From: an uncultured Spirochaetia bacterium
GTDB taxonomy: Bacteria > Spirochaetota > UBA4802 > JAGODF01
Direction of reading: 5' to 3'
NCBI GenBank assembly: GCA_937967705.1
Contig: CALCJG010000306.1
Location: forward strand, 1-16,342
DNA: 16,342 nucleotides
Within the stretch, counting starts at the first letter, position 1; every line of letters starts with the position of its first letter. A program made the position numbers and the translations under genes. Positions 14,745 to 16,342 of this stretch are shown here, in pieces. The notes under the pieces are model-generated. The model saw only the letters and a list, made by a program, of their open reading frames with translations, was not told the origin of the DNA and ran no database searches.

Positions 14745-15614
14745 TCATTTAAAGCTGTGAAAGCCCGCCCTGATCATTATGTTGGTCGCAACGAAGGTGC
14801 TCATGGCCGCCAGGAACAGCAGAATGTTGACCAGGCTGATTCTAAAGGAGGAGATCCTCCGCCGGTAACGGAGGAGAAAAACCAGCAGGATCAGGAGCCA
14901 GGAGACGTAGATGATGACCTCCTTTGGGGAAAAGAGGAAAAACGTCCCGTAATGAACATACACAAGCCCGATCCCCACCAACAGACCCGCCGAGAGGAAG
15001 CCCAGAGACCAGGTGATGGCCCAGAGATTGAACTTATCGATACTCTCCAGACTCGGTAGCCTGTAGATGAATTTCATCGAGGATTTCTTGCGCAGCTGCA
15101 GCTCCAACACCGCATATAGCACCGATCCCGCGAAACTGAAGAAGAAAAAGAGCTCTCCGACCATCGTTACCGATATGTGAACAGGAAGCAAATTATTCTC
15201 CAGATCCACAATCACCCTTCGGGGGGAATGGATAAAGGGAAGGGAGAGGATCTGCATGACGGAAATAAAGGGAAGCGTGATGGCAGCGATGGGCTTCCAG
15301 TAGGATTTCCAGCGGGAAAACCCGAAATACACCATGGTCAGGATGAGGAAGAGGGCCAGGAGATAAAAATAGCCCCACATGCTGGCGGTCACATCAACAA
15401 AGTTGGCGGCGTTGAAGGGATAATAGCGTAGAAGGCCGGGAACCAGATAAAGCCCCGACGAAAGGAGGAACAGGGTCTTACCCTTCCGGTATAGGCCCTC
15501 CCGGTCGGAATGGAGAGACAGCACGGCCAGCAGCGCCGACAGGGCAAAAAGGATCGTGGCCACGGCAAGGGAAATCTCAAAGAGGGTCAATCGTCCATCC
15601 TCCTGTGGAATCAT
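14745..15614 (-). CDS. hemX: HemX/CcsA-family membrane protein
   Basis: A 289-residue protein with about eight membrane helices, first gene of the heme unit. The segments NLLPVHISVTMVGELFFFFS (about 140-160) and LPSLESIDKFNLW followed by GFLSAGLLVGIGLV are those of the HemX/CcsA (cytochrome c assembly) family. In true CcsA a tryptophan-rich WxWDPKE segment contacts heme; here the same place reads FLFSPKE, so the tryptophans and Asp are gone while PKE stays. That favours a HemX-like role in setting HemA level, as in Bacillus, over cytochrome c maturation. The start is unsure: ATG 15614 has no close binding site, while an in-frame TTG at 15590 has AGGAGG eight bases upstream, and would remove eight residues. 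Confidence 0.85.
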   Translation of the reverse strand: MIPQEDGRLTLFEISLAVATILFALSALLAVLSLHSDREGLYRKGKTLFLLSSGLYLVPGLLRYYPFNAANFVDVTASMWGYFYLLALFLILTMVYFGFSRWKSYWKPIAAITLPFISVMQILSLPFIHSPRRVIVDLENNLLPVHISVTMVGELFFFFSFAGSVLYAVLELQLRKKSSMKFIYRLPSLESIDKFNLWAITWSLGFLSAGLLVGIGLVYVHYGTFFLFSPKEVIIYVSWLLILLVFLLRYRRRISSFRISLVNILLFLAAMSTFVATNIMIRAGFHSFK

Positions 15615-15642
15615 TCACGGTCAATCCGCTCCTAAAATGATG

Positions 15643-15670
15643 AGCATACGGAAGGTCCCTATTTATTCAA
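15643..15670 (-). promoter_or_regulatory. Possible promoter of the heme operon
   Basis: On the minus strand TTGAAT (15670-15665), 16 bases, then TATGCT (15648-15643). A perfect 8-bp inverted repeat, TTTTCTCC/GGAGAAAA with a seven-base loop, lies just upstream at 15675-15697 and could be a regulator site or a weak hairpin after the barrel gene. Confidence 0.45.
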
Positions 15671-15780
15671 TAGTTTTTCTCCCGTCTCAGGAGAAAACAT
15701 AGCACTCCCGCAGAATGTGACCAGATTATAGGGGGTGATGAGGCGGATGCAACAGTACGGGCTACGCTGGGAGAGGAACC

Positions 15781-16342
15781 TTAATTGGAAAAAGCATAAC
15801 CGGAGGAGAGAACAAAATTGTAGCTGTCGATACTTCCCGCGGTCTTGCCCTCAAAATACTTCTTATTGGTCTGGGGATTGGTCAAATCGAAGGGTTCCGA
15901 AAACTTAACGGGATTCCTCATCCACTCCACACCGAGGGAGACGAAAAGTCCTCCGCTGAAATAGAGGGTGCAGTTGATCTCCGTTCCGTAGGTTATTCCG
16001 CTCCCCTTGCGGCTCATGCTTCCGGAATAATCCGTGTTCATCCTTGCATAGACCGGCGTGGCATGAAAGCTGTAGAAAGCATATCCCAGAAGGGGCGTCA
16101 GGGTAAAATCCCACTGCTTGCGGACCGTGGCATGGAGGGAAGGCCCCAGATAGAGGGAATAATCCTTATACAGAGCTCCCCGCCAGTTCTGATAATCCTT
16201 TCCGAAGCTGGATCTCTGCATTATGAAGGATCTCCGGGCATTCAGCTGTAACCCGAGATGATTGAGGGGCATATACTCAAAACGGAGTCCGCCGCCCATG
16301 GACAGGTGCGAGACCTCCACCAGTTTGGTGGTCTCATTGTCA
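15781..16342 (-). CDS. Probable outer-membrane beta-barrel protein, 5' end beyond the window
   Basis: The last 187 codons of a gene that stays open to the right edge of the window, so the N-terminus and any signal peptide are missing. The sequence alternates polar and hydrophobic or aromatic residues in short strands separated by charged turns (GGGLRFEYMPLNHLGLQLNARRSF, DFTLTPLLGYAFYSFHATPVYARM, GGLFVSLGVEWM), which is the look of an outer-membrane barrel. A GTG at 16320 could start an ORF but has no binding site and would begin mid-strand. The end SSGYAFSN lacks the usual terminal Phe, though YAF is close. No family is recognised. It lies 166 bases upstream of the heme operon, same strand, with a candidate promoter between, so probably a separate unit. 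Confidence 0.6.
   Translation of the reverse strand, partial: DNETTKLVEVSHLSMGGGLRFEYMPLNHLGLQLNARRSFIMQRSSFGKDYQNWRGALYKDYSLYLGPSLHATVRKQWDFTLTPLLGYAFYSFHATPVYARMNTDYSGSMSRKGSGITYGTEINCTLYFSGGLFVSLGVEWMRNPVKFSEPFDLTNPQTNKKYFEGKTAGSIDSYNFVLSSGYAFSN

Overview
The window reads as chromosomal DNA from a GC-rich, Gram-negative bacterium that lives at least partly without oxygen. Gram-negative: there is a lipoprotein with an LruC domain, a partial outer-membrane barrel and several Sec signal peptides. Anaerobic: there is an oxygen-sensitive glycyl radical enzyme (GRE) with its radical-SAM activase, and a radical-SAM heme enzyme of the AhbD/NirJ type. Phylum is not settled by the sequence; a spirochaete (Leptospira-like) or a deltaproteobacterium would both fit. 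There are no tRNA or rRNA genes, insertion sequences, CRISPR arrays or phage genes, and all gaps between genes are under 300 bases.

Layout. (1) 1-433, minus: 5' part of a small exported protein cut by the window edge. (2) 569-1336, plus: polytopic membrane protein of the YwaF/TMEM164 family. (3) 1350-6520, minus: a tight four-gene operon read as FCD-type GntR regulator, GRE, GRE activase, FMN-binding split-barrel protein. A good sigma-70-type promoter and a TGGT-N3-ACCA palindrome sit just upstream of the regulator, so the operon is probably autoregulated and induced by its substrate or a product. (4) 6737-7405, plus: exported START-domain protein, divergent from the operon. (5) 7503-8882, minus: MgtE magnesium channel, convergent with the START gene across an 11-bp hairpin. 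(6) 9100-10455, plus: LruC-domain lipoprotein with its own promoter and terminator; a perfect 38-bp palindrome lies between it and mgtE. (7) 10513-15614, minus: hemX-like, hemA and an ahbD-like gene, tightly coupled, then after a 117-nt gap a J-domain protein overlapping an L-2-hydroxyglutarate oxidase-like flavoprotein. (8) 15781-16342, minus: 3' part of a probable outer-membrane barrel protein.

The two functional blocks are the GRE operon and the heme block. The GRE has GCLE at the thiyl site and RITGYNAYF at the radical site. Its C-terminus and the long Cys-to-Gly spacing resemble arylacetate decarboxylases more than diol dehydratases or choline lyase, but the segment after GCLE differs from 4-hydroxyphenylacetate decarboxylase and no small subunit is encoded nearby. 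With a flavin-type protein as third member, it is the best candidate here for an uncharacterised pathway. The heme block makes glutamate semialdehyde (hemA) beside a radical-SAM porphyrin decarboxylase candidate, which hints at the siroheme-dependent heme route.
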